In this document: positions 33,263 through 43,292 of the stretch, piece by piece
Position numbering within the stretch: the first letter of the stretch is position 1
Layout: every line of letters begins with the position of its first letter
Assembly (NCBI GenBank): GCA_019426215.1
Contig: CM033399.1
Location: 36,217,022 to 36,281,021, forward strand
Source of the DNA: Buddleja alternifolia
Taxonomy: Eukaryota > Streptophyta > Magnoliopsida > Lamiales > Scrophulariaceae
Direction: 5' to 3'
Length of the DNA stretch: 64,000 bases
Program-made: the position numbers and the translations under genes
The notes under the pieces: model-generated
What the model was told of the DNA's origin: nothing
Seen by the model: only the letters and a program-made list of their open reading frames with translations
Database searches by the model: none

Positions 33263-33465
33263 TGGTATAGACAACTGTTGTATTGACTCTGTCAAATGGC
33301 AATAAAACTAACCCCACAGTAAATTCAAAGCATCTTTACAAGCAGGTAATATATTTTAGGGATCGGGAATATTGCATTTTTGATATCATATTTTTGGTCT
33401 TTTTCAAATTTTGGTCCAATTCATTATGAGATTCTCATATTGTATCGTAACTCTTAAAAGTTCTC

Positions 33466-34134
33466 TGATAGGTTTCAAAATATGAGTGTGGAACCAATAC
33501 TCCCAAGAATGCATAAAAAAAAAAAGAAAAACCTTACTGCAATTTTCTATATCCTTCATTCAACTACTTAAATCACAGCATAGCCTCAAATCCTAGAAAG
33601 AAGGAAATAAACAACTACCCACTAATAATGAGACCCCGCGTCTCTATTCATTTGACTACTAATTGAAGTTGTACATAATCTAACTTTGACATCATATCTC
33701 ATAATCTTGGTCCCAAGTAGGCTTCTTGGGTTTGTCTTTCAAATTCGGCCCACTGTTCATATCAATACTCCCATCCCAATGAAAGCACCAATTGATTGAT
33801 AGGTTCCAAAATATGAATGTGGAACCAATACTCCCAAAAATACGTAAGAGAAAGAAAGAAGACTTTATTGCAATTTTCTATATCTTTCATTCAACGGGAA
33901 TAACAAACACTTAAATTACAGCATAACCTCAAATCCTAGAAAGAAGGAAAAAAACAACTACCCACTAATAATAAGGAGACCACACGTCTCTATTCATTTG
34001 ACTACTTCTAATTAAATTAAAATGTTGTACATAATCTAACTTTTGGACTTCATATCTCATAATCTTGGTCCCAAATAGGCTTCTTCACCACACGTTTAGG
34101 CTTGTCTTTCAAATTCGGCCCACTGTTCATATCA
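33466..34134 (-). mobile_element. TRIM-like element with a 32-bp internal domain
   Basis: Two LTR-like copies, 33466-33764 and 33797-34134, begin TGATAGG and end TTCATATCA, flanked by exact 5-bp TSDs ttctc (33461-33465 and 34135-34139). The 32-bp internal segment (33765-33796) on the minus strand reads ATCAATTGGTGCTTTCATTG then a purine run GGGATGGGAG. It therefore consists of a probable PBS and polypurine tract with nothing else. Terminal-repeat retrotransposons in miniature are short and non-coding, but this internal domain is unusually small. Mobilisation would need proteins from another element. The two LTR copies differ by several indels, so it is not new. Confidence 0.8.
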
Positions 34135-34157
34135 TTCTCACATTTAGTTCTAACCAC

Positions 34158-34848
34158 AATTATCAAAAATGCGCCATAGCACACGGCACAAATGGCGCAG
34201 CTTGTACGCCATGGTTCATGGCATGGCGCACATCATGCTAATGGGGCATGCCATTTGATAGAGAAGAACCTAGACAATTCTGGTCGAAATTGTGTTAACT
34301 AGTAAAATTTAGTAAAACTGGGGCAATTTGTTGATATTTCCAACGATACTAAAACAAACCCACCTCAAACCCTCATTGAAATTGGCCTCTTTCCATCTCT
34401 GTCGATTGCATCTACACTCTTCTCTCCCTCTTTCTAGCTAAAATCAGCCAATCCGTGTATTCTTTCATAGTTTTGTTGTAGTAAGAATGTAGCGAGCACA
34501 TTTGTTTGTCTCTGAATTGGATTGGCTTATTTTATTTCAAGATTAGTATGTTATAGGCGAGTTTACATGAAAACTCGTGGAAGTTCTTTGATTATATGTT
34601 GATATGAGAACATTTGCTTGTGTCGGAATTGGGGTATTAATTATTATAATTATATTTATTAAAAGCTGAAAATTGAAATAATTATATGGATTAGTTGCTG
34701 AAAATTGAAATTTTTAGGGTAATATGTATATCTAATTAACTTTGATAATATTATATATATCTAATTAACTTTGATAATGCGCACTCTGCGTCATGCGCCA
34801 TGGGACCCTATGCGATATGTCGCGCTGCACCATTCGTCATTAATAATT
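34158..34848. mobile_element. Unclassified insertion with GCGCCA-rich ends (tentative)
   Basis: The left end aattatcaaaaatgcgccat and the reverse complement of the right end (aattattaatgacgaatggt) are weakly paired, with repeated 'atggcgc' words on the left and 'gcgcca' on the right. It interrupts the MULE-type element 33365-35196. The middle (ttccatctctgtcgattgca ...) is pyrimidine-rich like a plant 5' UTR, but no frame was recognised. Confidence 0.4.
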
Positions 34849-35286
34849 TTGGTCCCAACTAAATTTTGGCATCCAAAACTTAACGTTCAACTCCGTTAAT
34901 CAACATTTTGACCGATTATTTTTGAGAGAAGTCGTGTGTGAATGCACTCATACACATATTTTATGTAATATCACGATGTTTCTATTCAATATCACGTGCT
35001 ACCCATGTACAAAATTTCCCCAAGAAATTAGTCAAAATATTAACTAACGGAGTTGACCGTTAAATTTTGAACTGAAAATTAAGTTTAGAGCAAAAGTTAG
35101 AGTTTTTAGAAGTGATGGGACATAGTGTGACAATCCCATAACAAATAGGACCAAAATGTAAAAAGCCTAATATATAGGACCGAATGCAATTTTTCCTTAT
35201 TTCTAATTTTATACTCTAATAATATAACTAGCATAATTCACATGTAATATAATTTACTCAGGTTCGGCCAATGCACATTATAATAA

Positions 35287-35546
35287 GGGATAATTACACT
35301 CACACCCCCTCAACGTGATGGGGTACTTACACAAACCTCCCTTCAGTAATTGATAATTACAAATACACCCCCTCATGTTAAAGATTTCTTACAATTGCAC
35401 CCCCTGTGTGTAACAATTCTTAAAATTGCACCCCCTATAAACCTTACAAATAGATCCCTTGAGGGGATGTGTTTGTAATTATCTATTAATGAGGGGAGAT
35501 TTGTGTAAGTAACCCATCATTGAGGGGGTGTGAGTGTAATTATCCC
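35287..35546. mobile_element. 260-bp MULE-type MITE with perfect 9-bp TSD
   Basis: The left end gggataattacactcacacc pairs with the reverse complement of the right end (gggataattacactcacacc), identical over 20 bases. ttataataa at 35278-35286 and 35547-35555 is an exact TSD. The core shares 'gatttcttacaattgcacccc' with the MITE at 10143-10396. The identical arms suggest fairly recent activity. Confidence 0.88.
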
Positions 35547-35859
35547 TTATAATAATGCACACTAACTCTTAAGCCCATGTATACAGCATTGCATGTACAT
35601 AAATGTACCATCTCAATCCTAGCTAGCCTTGCATTTACCTTTGATTACTTTACCCCAAACAAAGTACAGAACTCAAAAGATGCGTTCTATATCCATGTTA
35701 AAGCTAATCTATTCCCCTAGATTGATTATGTGTTATGACTATTAAATATTTTTACATTCGATGATTCTTCAAAATTTGGCTTATGTATGACATCTTGCAT
35801 TTTATGATATTAGATTTCTATTTTGGTGGGCTCATTTTATGTATATTGTTACTATTATT

Positions 35860-36291
35860 AGTTAGCTGAAAATAATTATAATTAATAAATAAAATTTATT
35901 TGTTATAATTTGCAACAAAATTAGGAGTACATGTATTTGTTGGTGAATTTTTCCTTATAGATTTTGCCAACAAAAACAATTGTCATTGAATAATATATAA
36001 TTTAATATTTTGAATATATTACCAACAACGAGCAACAAACGCTTTCTTTCTGATCAACAACAACTATCAATTGTAGGAAATATTTGTTGGGGATTGGCAA
36101 TCAATCATTTGTCAGTAAATGATTTGTTGCAAATCCGCAACAAAAACATTTTTTTTTCCTAAAATTAGCTACAAGAGGTATTCAAACAAAATGGATTTGC
36201 TGTCGATTTTGTTCGTAATATAAATTAGCAACAAAATTTGGTCTTTTGGAACAAATTCAACTCCTTTCTAAATGATGTTTTTCTTGTAGTT
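35860..36291. mobile_element. CACTA-type remnant with GCAACAAA subterminal words
   Basis: gcaacaaa and tttgttg(c) occur at least seven times in both orientations between 35912 and 36236, and the block ends in tttttcttgtagt at 36279-36290. That is one base from a CACTA right terminus (ttcttgtagtg). Dense subterminal repeats of this kind bind the transposase in CACTA elements. The left end was not found, so this is a partial element. Confidence 0.5.
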
Positions 36292-36407
36292 AACTCTCTG
36301 ATGGTTCATGGGGCGATAAACATTTTTTTATGTCCCAATGAACGTCTATTGAATACGCTAGCTTTTATACGTACGTTGACTGATTGGCAACAACAAATAT
36401 TAGTAGT

Positions 36408-36784
36408 CACTACAAAAAAAATGATTATTGCCCATGTCAATATGTCATAATAAAAAGTCCCTTTCTCATAGTTAAAATCAATTGACCACGGCGTATTTGC
36501 AAGCGTGGCCAAAACATTTACCATGGCTTAGAGCCATGGTCAATGTTTTGTTTATTGTAAAGACCATAACTTTTAACCATGGTAAAAAAGTGATAGGTTA
36601 ACATTTCTTCCACCATGGCTAGTTAGTGCTTAAAATAGTTAGCATTTTTTTCACCATGGCTAACTTTAGTGTGGCTATAGGAAACATACTACGGCCAATC
36701 TAGCCATGAGTTTAGACCGTTATAGACCACAGTTATAAGTCATAACATATATTTTCATTGCCAATACTCAATTTTCTTGTAGTG
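36408..36784. mobile_element. 377-bp CACTA MITE with 3-bp TSD
   Basis: It begins cactacaaaaaaaatgatta and its reverse-complemented end reads cactacaagaaaattgagta. The trinucleotide agt flanks both sides (36405-36407 and 36785-36787), the 3-bp TSD of En/Spm-type transposons. Internally, ccatggct and ggccatgg-type words recur as subterminal repeats. No protein is encoded. Confidence 0.82.
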
Positions 36785-36787
36785 AGT

Positions 36788-37352
36788 ACAATGAATTGCT
36801 AATGGAAGATCCTGGACGATAGTTGATTTAAACGATAAGAACTTGTTCCGAGAGCTACAAAGTCACCTCCAGATCGAGTAAATTACAAGAACGACGACAC
36901 CTTTTAGGTGGAGAGCAAAAACGATCCAGGGGTCATGTGATTCTAGATCTAATCCTGATTCTAGAGCTTTTCAAGTCAGATTTCCACGAGAAGGAATTCT
37001 TGAAGAAGCAAACAATTTTTCATACAAATTTTTACAAGAAAAGCTAGCAAACAACCAACTTCTAGATGAATGGTTCATATCCGACACTTACCTGATGTCT
37101 GATGAGGTTATTAACAATATATATATATATATATACACATCATTTCTTCTTTTTCGAAAACATTTTAGCGTAGTATGTTTGGTACTATTTCGTCAATATG
37201 TTTGTGCATTTTCAATTGAAAAATGTGTTTGTTATTTTATTTATTGAATTATTTTAAAACATCCATATTTTTAAACTCAAACTCTAACTTTATTCCTATT
37301 TCCAATGCATGAACCCTATTTTTCGAGGTCATACACATGCCTATTTTGGAAC
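36788..37352. other. No gene assigned; short coding-like tract
   Basis: Around 36890-37110 one frame is open with an amino-acid mix that looks translated ([16 protein letters not shown] ... [17 protein letters not shown]), but I do not recognise it and stops flank it. A TA run follows at 37118-37135. It could be a retrotransposon scrap. Confidence 0.3.
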
Positions 37353-37925
37353 GGTTAATTACACTAACTACTCCTCTTATTTTGTGTAATTACAGTCCAA
37401 TCAACTTATTTTGAGCACATAACAAATATTTTTCTCTTATAATAAAACATTACAATCGCCCATTCCTTAAGAAAACTAACAGAATTTGCTCACCATAAAA
37501 AAATATTTTCTAAATTTCATATTTTTCACTTGAGGGATAATTTTTCATGTTAAAGAGGATGTAATTTTTTCAATTTAATCTTAAATAAATGCTATCATAA
37601 AAACTTAATAACATCTTGATAATGAAGTGCAAATTTGATTATGCCAATTTGATTATCTTTTACAAAATGAAAACATATATCGAGTTTCAGTATGTTTTAG
37701 GAACAATATCACAATTCGATGCAAATGAATCTAAATTAGTAAGTTGCCAAATGTGTAACGTTTGACTAATGGCCGTTACTTAGAGGGGGTAAATGTAAGA
37801 TTTTATTATAAGAGGGGGGTAAATGTAAAATTTTATTATAAGTGAGTGATGTTTGTTATGAATACAAATAAGTGGATTAAATTATGATTATACTAAATAA
37901 GAGGGATAATTAATGTAATTAATCC
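37353..37925. mobile_element. MULE-type element
   Basis: The left end ggttaattacactaactact (then cctcttattttgtgtaatta) pairs with the reverse complement of the right end (ggattaattacattaattat, then ccctcttatttagtataatc). The arms run about 100 bp. Flanks ttttggaac (37344-37352) and tttttggag (37926-37934) resemble each other imperfectly. A 37-bp word (gggggtaaatgtaa...ttattata) is repeated at 37786 and 37817. Confidence 0.62.
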
Positions 37926-38094
37926 TTTTTGGAGAGTAGTCTTTATTTTCTATTGGAAATATGTAAACCATACACGTTTCCTCAAAAATCAAATGTCAAA
38001 TGAATTAAGGTCAAACTTTACAACTTATCATTCATACTTATTTTTGTTTTTCACTTACTTATTTATTGATTGTCTATATGATAGCCCATTAGTA
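37926..38094. other. No gene recognised
   Basis: A short AT-rich interval between two small elements, with no recognised content. Confidence 0.4.
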
Positions 38095-38452
38095 CGGCCG
38101 AAAGATGAACCAAATTATACGATGCTCGACTCGAGCTCGATCGTTAAAAGCTTGTTTGAACTCGGTTCGTCAAACTATCAAATTAAACTTGAACAACTTT
38201 TTGTATTTGATAAGTTTTGAAGCTCAGGTCGAGCTCGGGTCAATTAGTAAAAATTGATGAAAACATTTACAAAAAAATCAAGTTACTCGAGCTAGGCTCG
38301 TGTTCGGCTCGATTAAAACTCATTTGAGCTCGGCTCGATAAACAATCAAACAAGCTCAAATACAAACTTTGAAGCTTAATTGTAATTCAAACAAATTTGA
38401 ACAACAACTCATTCGGCTCAACTCGACTCGACTTGACTTGTCTACACCCCTA
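38095..38452. mobile_element. hAT-like MITE fragment with GAGCTCGGCTCG words
   Basis: Words such as ctcgactcgagctcgatcg (38124), gagctcgggtc, gctcggctcgataaac and cggctcaactcgactcgac recur, and the right end is ctacacccctac. Plant hAT MITEs commonly end TAGGGGTGTA and are filled with GAGCTCGG-type words. The expected left terminus is absent, so the element is truncated or mutated there. Confidence 0.55.
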
Positions 38453-38956
38453 CAAATAACGTATGGATTGAGTACGCCATGGTATGCTAACTTACCTCGT
38501 GTTGAAGCTCGAATTTACACAGAAAATTATGGGGGTGAGGAGGATGTTTGGATTGGCAAATCTTTGTACATGTTTATTTTTTGCCCATGTCATCTATTTT
38601 CCTTCTTTTTAATGGACGCGATAATCAACATTTCGTTCCCACTGTGGACACAAGAATTGCTAACAAAATGTTATTATCACTAAATAATATGTGGGCCAAT
38701 CCACCAAATTTGTTCACTGCAAATTGTTATTATCTCGGACCGGCCCACCAAATTTTTTTGGTGGGCGGTCACAAGATGGATCTGGGCCCCGACCGGCCCT
38801 GATTTGATCTGTCCCACCGGGCCTGTTCCAGAAATTTTTATTTTTTTTGGACGTTTGATTATTTATCTTCTAAGTTTTTGAGTTTAACTTTTATTTCTAA
38901 TTGTTATATGTTTAGTAAGCATATTTATAGTTAAAACATAAAAAAATTAATTTGGG
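38453..38956. other. No gene recognised
   Basis: Includes a GC-richer patch (38735-38825) with repeated ccaccaaattt and ggcccaccgg-type words. No coding similarity or boundaries were resolved. Confidence 0.4.
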
Positions 38957-39022
38957 GAGGGATTTGAACCTTGGTAACAAAGTTGAGACAAATGTATTCA
39001 AACAACTCCAGCTACGAAGTTA
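38957..39022 (-). mobile_element. tRNA-like relic, probably a SINE head
   Basis: The minus strand reads GTAGCTGGAGTTGTTTGAAT then, about 30 bases on, GGTTCAAATCCCTCCCC. The second is a full B-box match (GGTTCRANTCC) and the first an approximate A box. The spacing suits a tRNA-derived head. The arms do not fold into a proper tRNA and no clear tail or TSD was found. Confidence 0.45.
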
Positions 39023-39227
39023 CTTATGCTTATAAGTCAATTTGGAAATTTTTGTAGCCTACATTTTTATAGCCTAAATGTATTTCTGTTGTTATATGTT
39101 TACTAAATATAAGTTGTTCCCCCAATTTAGGTTTAAAGGTACATCCCAACAGGGATGACCATACTTGTTCAATTTATCTCTCTTTACAAATTTTATTCTA
39201 AGTTTTTTATTCTTGAATCAACCCAAT

Positions 39228-39888
39228 CCAAAATAAGAACGGAAATCAAATTCTTAACCAGGTACGAAATAAACATTGTCTATAAAACAACTACTATCAT
39301 CCACAGCTAAGCTAACAGATCCTATGGCTACAACAGAGACTCTAACTCCATTGCAATCCGTATGACCATGTCTCCCTCTCTTAGTTGCTTGCTTTTTCTC
39401 ATCACCTGCAAATTATTACAGAGATGAGTACCGCATCGATGTCAAACACCCAAGAAGCAGGATTAACCAATAAGTTAACCTCAACAATTAACATACCTAT
39501 CTCGCGATTTTTGGGAGGTACACTGCAGTCCTTAGTTCAGTGACCTTGGCACCCCGGAATAATATTCACATATCACTCCCAGCTTGCTAATAGCGTCTCT
39601 AGCAAGCTCATCGTCACTCACATACCATTGCAAATCTTCACGTGTGGTGGACGAAAGTAGATGGCGCACAAATGACTCGTCTCTTTACCAAATCATGTAC
39701 TCAAGAGTTTGTGCTCGAGTGTCAAGCCTCGGTCTAGTTTTGACATCACATGTCAGCAAGTAGTCCTTATCCTTGCTCTCAAGGAATTCGATCAGTTTGT
39801 GGTGCCATTCATTGAAATTTGGTCCAATAAGCATGATGTTATCAAGGATGTATGACAATGGAATTATAGTCATTTTTCTCGTGTACAA
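39228..39888 (-). pseudogene. Ty1/copia Gag and protease scrap (element D)
   Basis: The minus frame 39888-39685 reads MTIIPLSYILDNIMLIGPNFNEWHHKLIEFLES, the copia Gag start motif (usually TGPNF-x-W), and stops at 39685. Further similarity trails to about 39540. At 39375-39228 another frame reads VRVSVVAIGSVSLAVDDSS then NVYFVPG, matching the copia protease segment after the catalytic site. Integrase, RT and RNase H are missing, so the element is truncated at about 39228. It lies about 1.4 kb downstream, on the minus strand, of the PBS/LTR at 41329-42072, the same arrangement as element B. Confidence 0.65.
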
Positions 39889-41328
39889 AATGACATGCGA
39901 TACGGATTAATTAGCATTCAGCTTTCATATATCCATATGTAATTTGGTCATTAATTACACATGTTTCCCACTACTTTTATCGAGCTCTATCATCCTCATG
40001 ATAGAAAATGGAAGAGGGAGGCGCCAAGTAGTCTCATCATATGCCCCAAGAACATGAGTCCATTTGACTTGATAACTTGACGGGCTCGACAACCTTCTTC
40101 CACACATCCGATGTGGGACCCAAGATGGTTTTGCCTCACCTTTCATGTATGTCCCAAGAACATGAGCCCATACACTAATTAGTGTTAAATCTATCCCATT
40201 AAATTCTCAGGGTTAATTATCCAATTCAAATACCCCACGACTTATGGACAGTGTTTGAACCACGTAATTCTCATGTGCTCTTCTAATTGACCAATTACAA
40301 GTCAAATTAGTATGCCTAGCCAATATAATCGCCTCTATTAAACATTCAATATATTACATGACGCGAAGATCATATACAAAACGTTTTCAAGGTCCATTAT
40401 ATTGCTAATAATGGAAGGTCTTGATTAATTAAATAAATTAATTATTCCGTTAATGAATTTACTATTATTTCAACAAGGGTTTATTTCACAGGTCTCACCA
40501 ATTTTAGTTATCTTTAATTTATGCAATCAAGCAACAAAAGTATGAAGAAACTGAAAATCCAAGATAACATAAAGATAGCATGTTTAGACGGAATTTAAAA
40601 TATGTTCTTGCACATAGCTCACATAATGCCTAAGATCATGCTATAAAATCTAAACACACATAATAAATTTATCATCTTTAATTAATGCAATCTATTTAAT
40701 TAAAATACTACAGACCAATGTAATTTCCAAAATACTTAATTTTAGAAAATAATTAAAAGACTTAATTTTAGTTAATCCAAAATTTTATTGAAAATATTAA
40801 ATCTATAATTTTCCAAAAAATTCAACAAAAAAAAAACAATTTTTTATTTGCATTTTCTCCCAAAAATTTCCAAAAATTACAAAATAGCCCCTAAACAATT
40901 TAGGGTTAAATTTTTAAACCCTATAGCTAACGGACCGCCGTCATGGTCGGCCCCATGTACATCGTGTGTATTGCACGCGCCCATAGCGTGTGCCTTACAC
41001 GTGCATCCAACGACGGCTGTTCGATGCGGCAATGCCTCACCCGCGCCGATGCCATGATTTTTCGGTGAATCCATCAGATTAATTGAACACGAGTAACTCC
41101 TGTGTTATTTCTGCAGTTCAACAGATTCATCAAAAAATTAAAACAAAGTCTTACGCATATACAATTTCAGGCTTGAAATTACTTTTTCAGAAAATACCAA
41201 CAATTTCAGATTTAACAAAATTGATCCGACAGAAAATTGATTAAAACATGCAGATTCAATTTACATGCCGAATAAACAAATTAAATGCACATAAACACAT
41301 GTGTAATTCGAGCCATGTTAAAAACCAT
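39889..41328 (-). other. Non-coding leader of element D
   Basis: An AT-rich interval between the Gag start and the PBS. A short repeat (ccaagaacatgag with cccat/tccat) occurs at 40045 and 40147. The overlapping open frames on both strands near 40850-41070 have no recognisable similarity and are not called. Confidence 0.5.
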
Positions 41329-41341
41329 GGATCCGATACCA
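41329..41341 (-). promoter_or_regulatory. Primer-binding site of element D (variant)
   Basis: The minus strand reads TGGTATCGGATCC directly after an LTR end (...CCAACAG). The first seven bases match the usual initiator-methionine PBS, but the remainder (GGATCC instead of AGAGC) differs. Confidence 0.7.
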
Positions 41342-41342
41342 C

Positions 41343-42072
41343 TGTTGGACTAAACCAGGCGTGGCACCCGTTTCGTGCATGCGCAGCGGAAGAAAATTGT
41401 AAAAAATTATAATCAACGCGCATGAGTGTGTATTTTTACATATCTAGATCGAATTACAAAATATATACAAAGGGAGTTGTATAGCTATGATACCTGTTTA
41501 AGTTGTGTCGAGAACAAACTCTTACAGATTCTACAACCTTTGTATTTTCTTCACCTTCAAGCTTTTCCTCGTCTCTCCTGTTAAATCCTTCAAGCACTCC
41601 ATGTGTCGTGCTTCTAAGTTTATCCACACCCCAAGTATTTGTCAAATCTCTTTAGTATAATTCCGTGCTAGCTTAATTATACTAAGTTTTGGATATGGGG
41701 AATTAGGGAGAAAAAGTATTTATCTTTATATGAGAGAGAAGATGAGAAGAAAGAATTTTATCACAAAAAAAAATTCCAAGCTTAATGGTCTATGGGGGGC
41801 GGCGGCTTTGAGACTTATTTATAGGCCTCATGGCCGCCCTTCTCTCCTCTCTCACATGGGAGTTTGACTTTTGTCAAACTTCTTTCCTTGTTGGATTCCT
41901 TTTCATGTATCCAACTCCTAATATATTAGATTGTTTCGTGTTTTCGAACAAACTAGCCTAGGGAAGGATTTCAAACGTTCGATCCAAGCCCCCTGATAAT
42001 TCACGACCTAGAATTATCTAATAACCCCTGCCTATATGAGCTAGTGGTGGTTTAAGTCTTAAATTAATTTAA
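41343..42072 (-). repeat. LTR (partial) of element D
   Basis: It begins TGTTGGACTAAACCAGGCG beside the PBS, in the style of element B's LTR (tgttggg ... agcggaa). The far boundary is unclear because an LTR-like block starts at 42073 and a MULE-type element at 42759. The copia LTR fragment at 63238-64000 may be its other half. Confidence 0.6.
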
Positions 42073-42731
42073 TGTTTTCGAGTTCAAAAGTGACGATTGA
42101 AAACTCAAGTCAAGTGTACAAATTATCTCTCCGATACTTAAATCTAGATAAAAAGACAATTTATACCTCCGTGAAAGTCTTCAATTCTGAAAAGATTACA
42201 GATAACTACAGATACATGCTTTGCAGCCGCATCCCAGCGGTTCTCGACAAGCAACTATTACATTTATTCTACGGCTACTCCTAATTTACGCTACGATCTA
42301 CTCCTACATTACGCTATAAACTACTCCTAAGGCTAGAGCTAATTCTAAGAGAACGAAAATGTAGAAGTCTGATGATCTTGTGATGTCCCTTCTTCTTTCT
42401 CCGCGACTCCTATATATCTTGTCTTCGGGAACCGTCCTCAACCCACGTTCCTTGTCTTCGGGAACCGTCTTCAACTGTCCTCAACTGCTCTTTCAAATCT
42501 TTTCATATTAGCGCGTCTTTGCAGATGATTGGCTATTTGGACTTCATTTTATTTCTTCAGATTCGATTCTTGGGCTTTTGTCAATCCAGCCCATGTTTTT
42601 GTCATTTTCTGAATTTAATGGGCCTTGTCTTAACTATTTGTAGGCCCAATTTTCTTCTTTTTCGAATTTCTACAGTTTGGGCCATTTGGGCTCTGTAATT
42701 CGAAAGCCCAATTTATTTTATGGTGTAAACA
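42073..42731. repeat. LTR-like block, possible solo LTR
   Basis: It begins TGTTTTCGAG and ends GGTGTAAACA, giving short inverted TGTTT/AAACA ends. Contents such as 'gacaatttatacctccgtg' and the gggccc-rich 3' part are reminiscent of plant gypsy LTRs. The 5-bp flanks (tttaa and tagat) do not match, so the ends may be wrong or the flanks rearranged. Confidence 0.4.
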
Positions 42732-43292
42732 TAGATATATATATATATATATTATATAGGGATAATTTCAATTTTCGTTCCCCAATTATACACCAAAATC
42801 AATTTTCTGTTGGGATCGCGTTCAACCCGCGGGGATATCGGCGCAACGGAATATATATAATTTCAAAAATAAAGCGGAATCCCCGAAATTAGGGCTAGGT
42901 TGACATGGTACCATCAGATTCTAAAACTATCCTAGAGACAAGTTTACACGTGTTTACATCTTGTAGACCTTAAAGCAGTAACGTCTTTTTAAGCTACTCC
43001 CTCCAACAGTCTTTGAATTGGTTTACCTAGCGCTTCAAGCGTTGCACCTCTGAGATGTATCCACACCCTAGCTTGTACCCTGAATTATCTCCACCAGTGC
43101 TAGCAAGGAGAATATTGAATCTTGGCTTTTTAGGGAAAAAGGGTATGGAATTGTTTAAGTATTCTTCGCACTCAACACATGAGTTTGAAGAAATAATGTG
43201 AAAGAAAAATTGGGAGAGAATAAAGAGAAAAAGACTTATGTTTTTTCAAAATTCCTTTTCAATTCTTAAAACTTTTTTTCATTTAAAAGAAG

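Larger units (their letters stand above)
33365..35196. mobile_element. MULE-type element hosting a TRIM and another insertion
   Basis: The left arm gggaatattgcatttttgat ... tttttggtcc pairs with the reverse complement of the right end (ggaaaaattgcattcggtcc), and similarity persists through 'aaaagttctcacatttagttc' against 'aaaaactctaacttttgctc'. After the inserts, gttcaactccgttaatcaac (34888) and its inverted partner near 35045 mark the inner arms. A 9-bp TSD could not be read confidently. The element contains the TRIM at 33466-34134 and an insertion at about 34158-34848. Confidence 0.6.

Noticed and set aside
38957..39022. Functional tRNA gene
   Set aside because: Only the internal promoter boxes are recognisable; acceptor and anticodon stems do not pair.
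40848..41074. Overlapping 65-69 codon frames on both strands
   Set aside because: They lie in the non-coding leader of element D and have no similarity to known domains.
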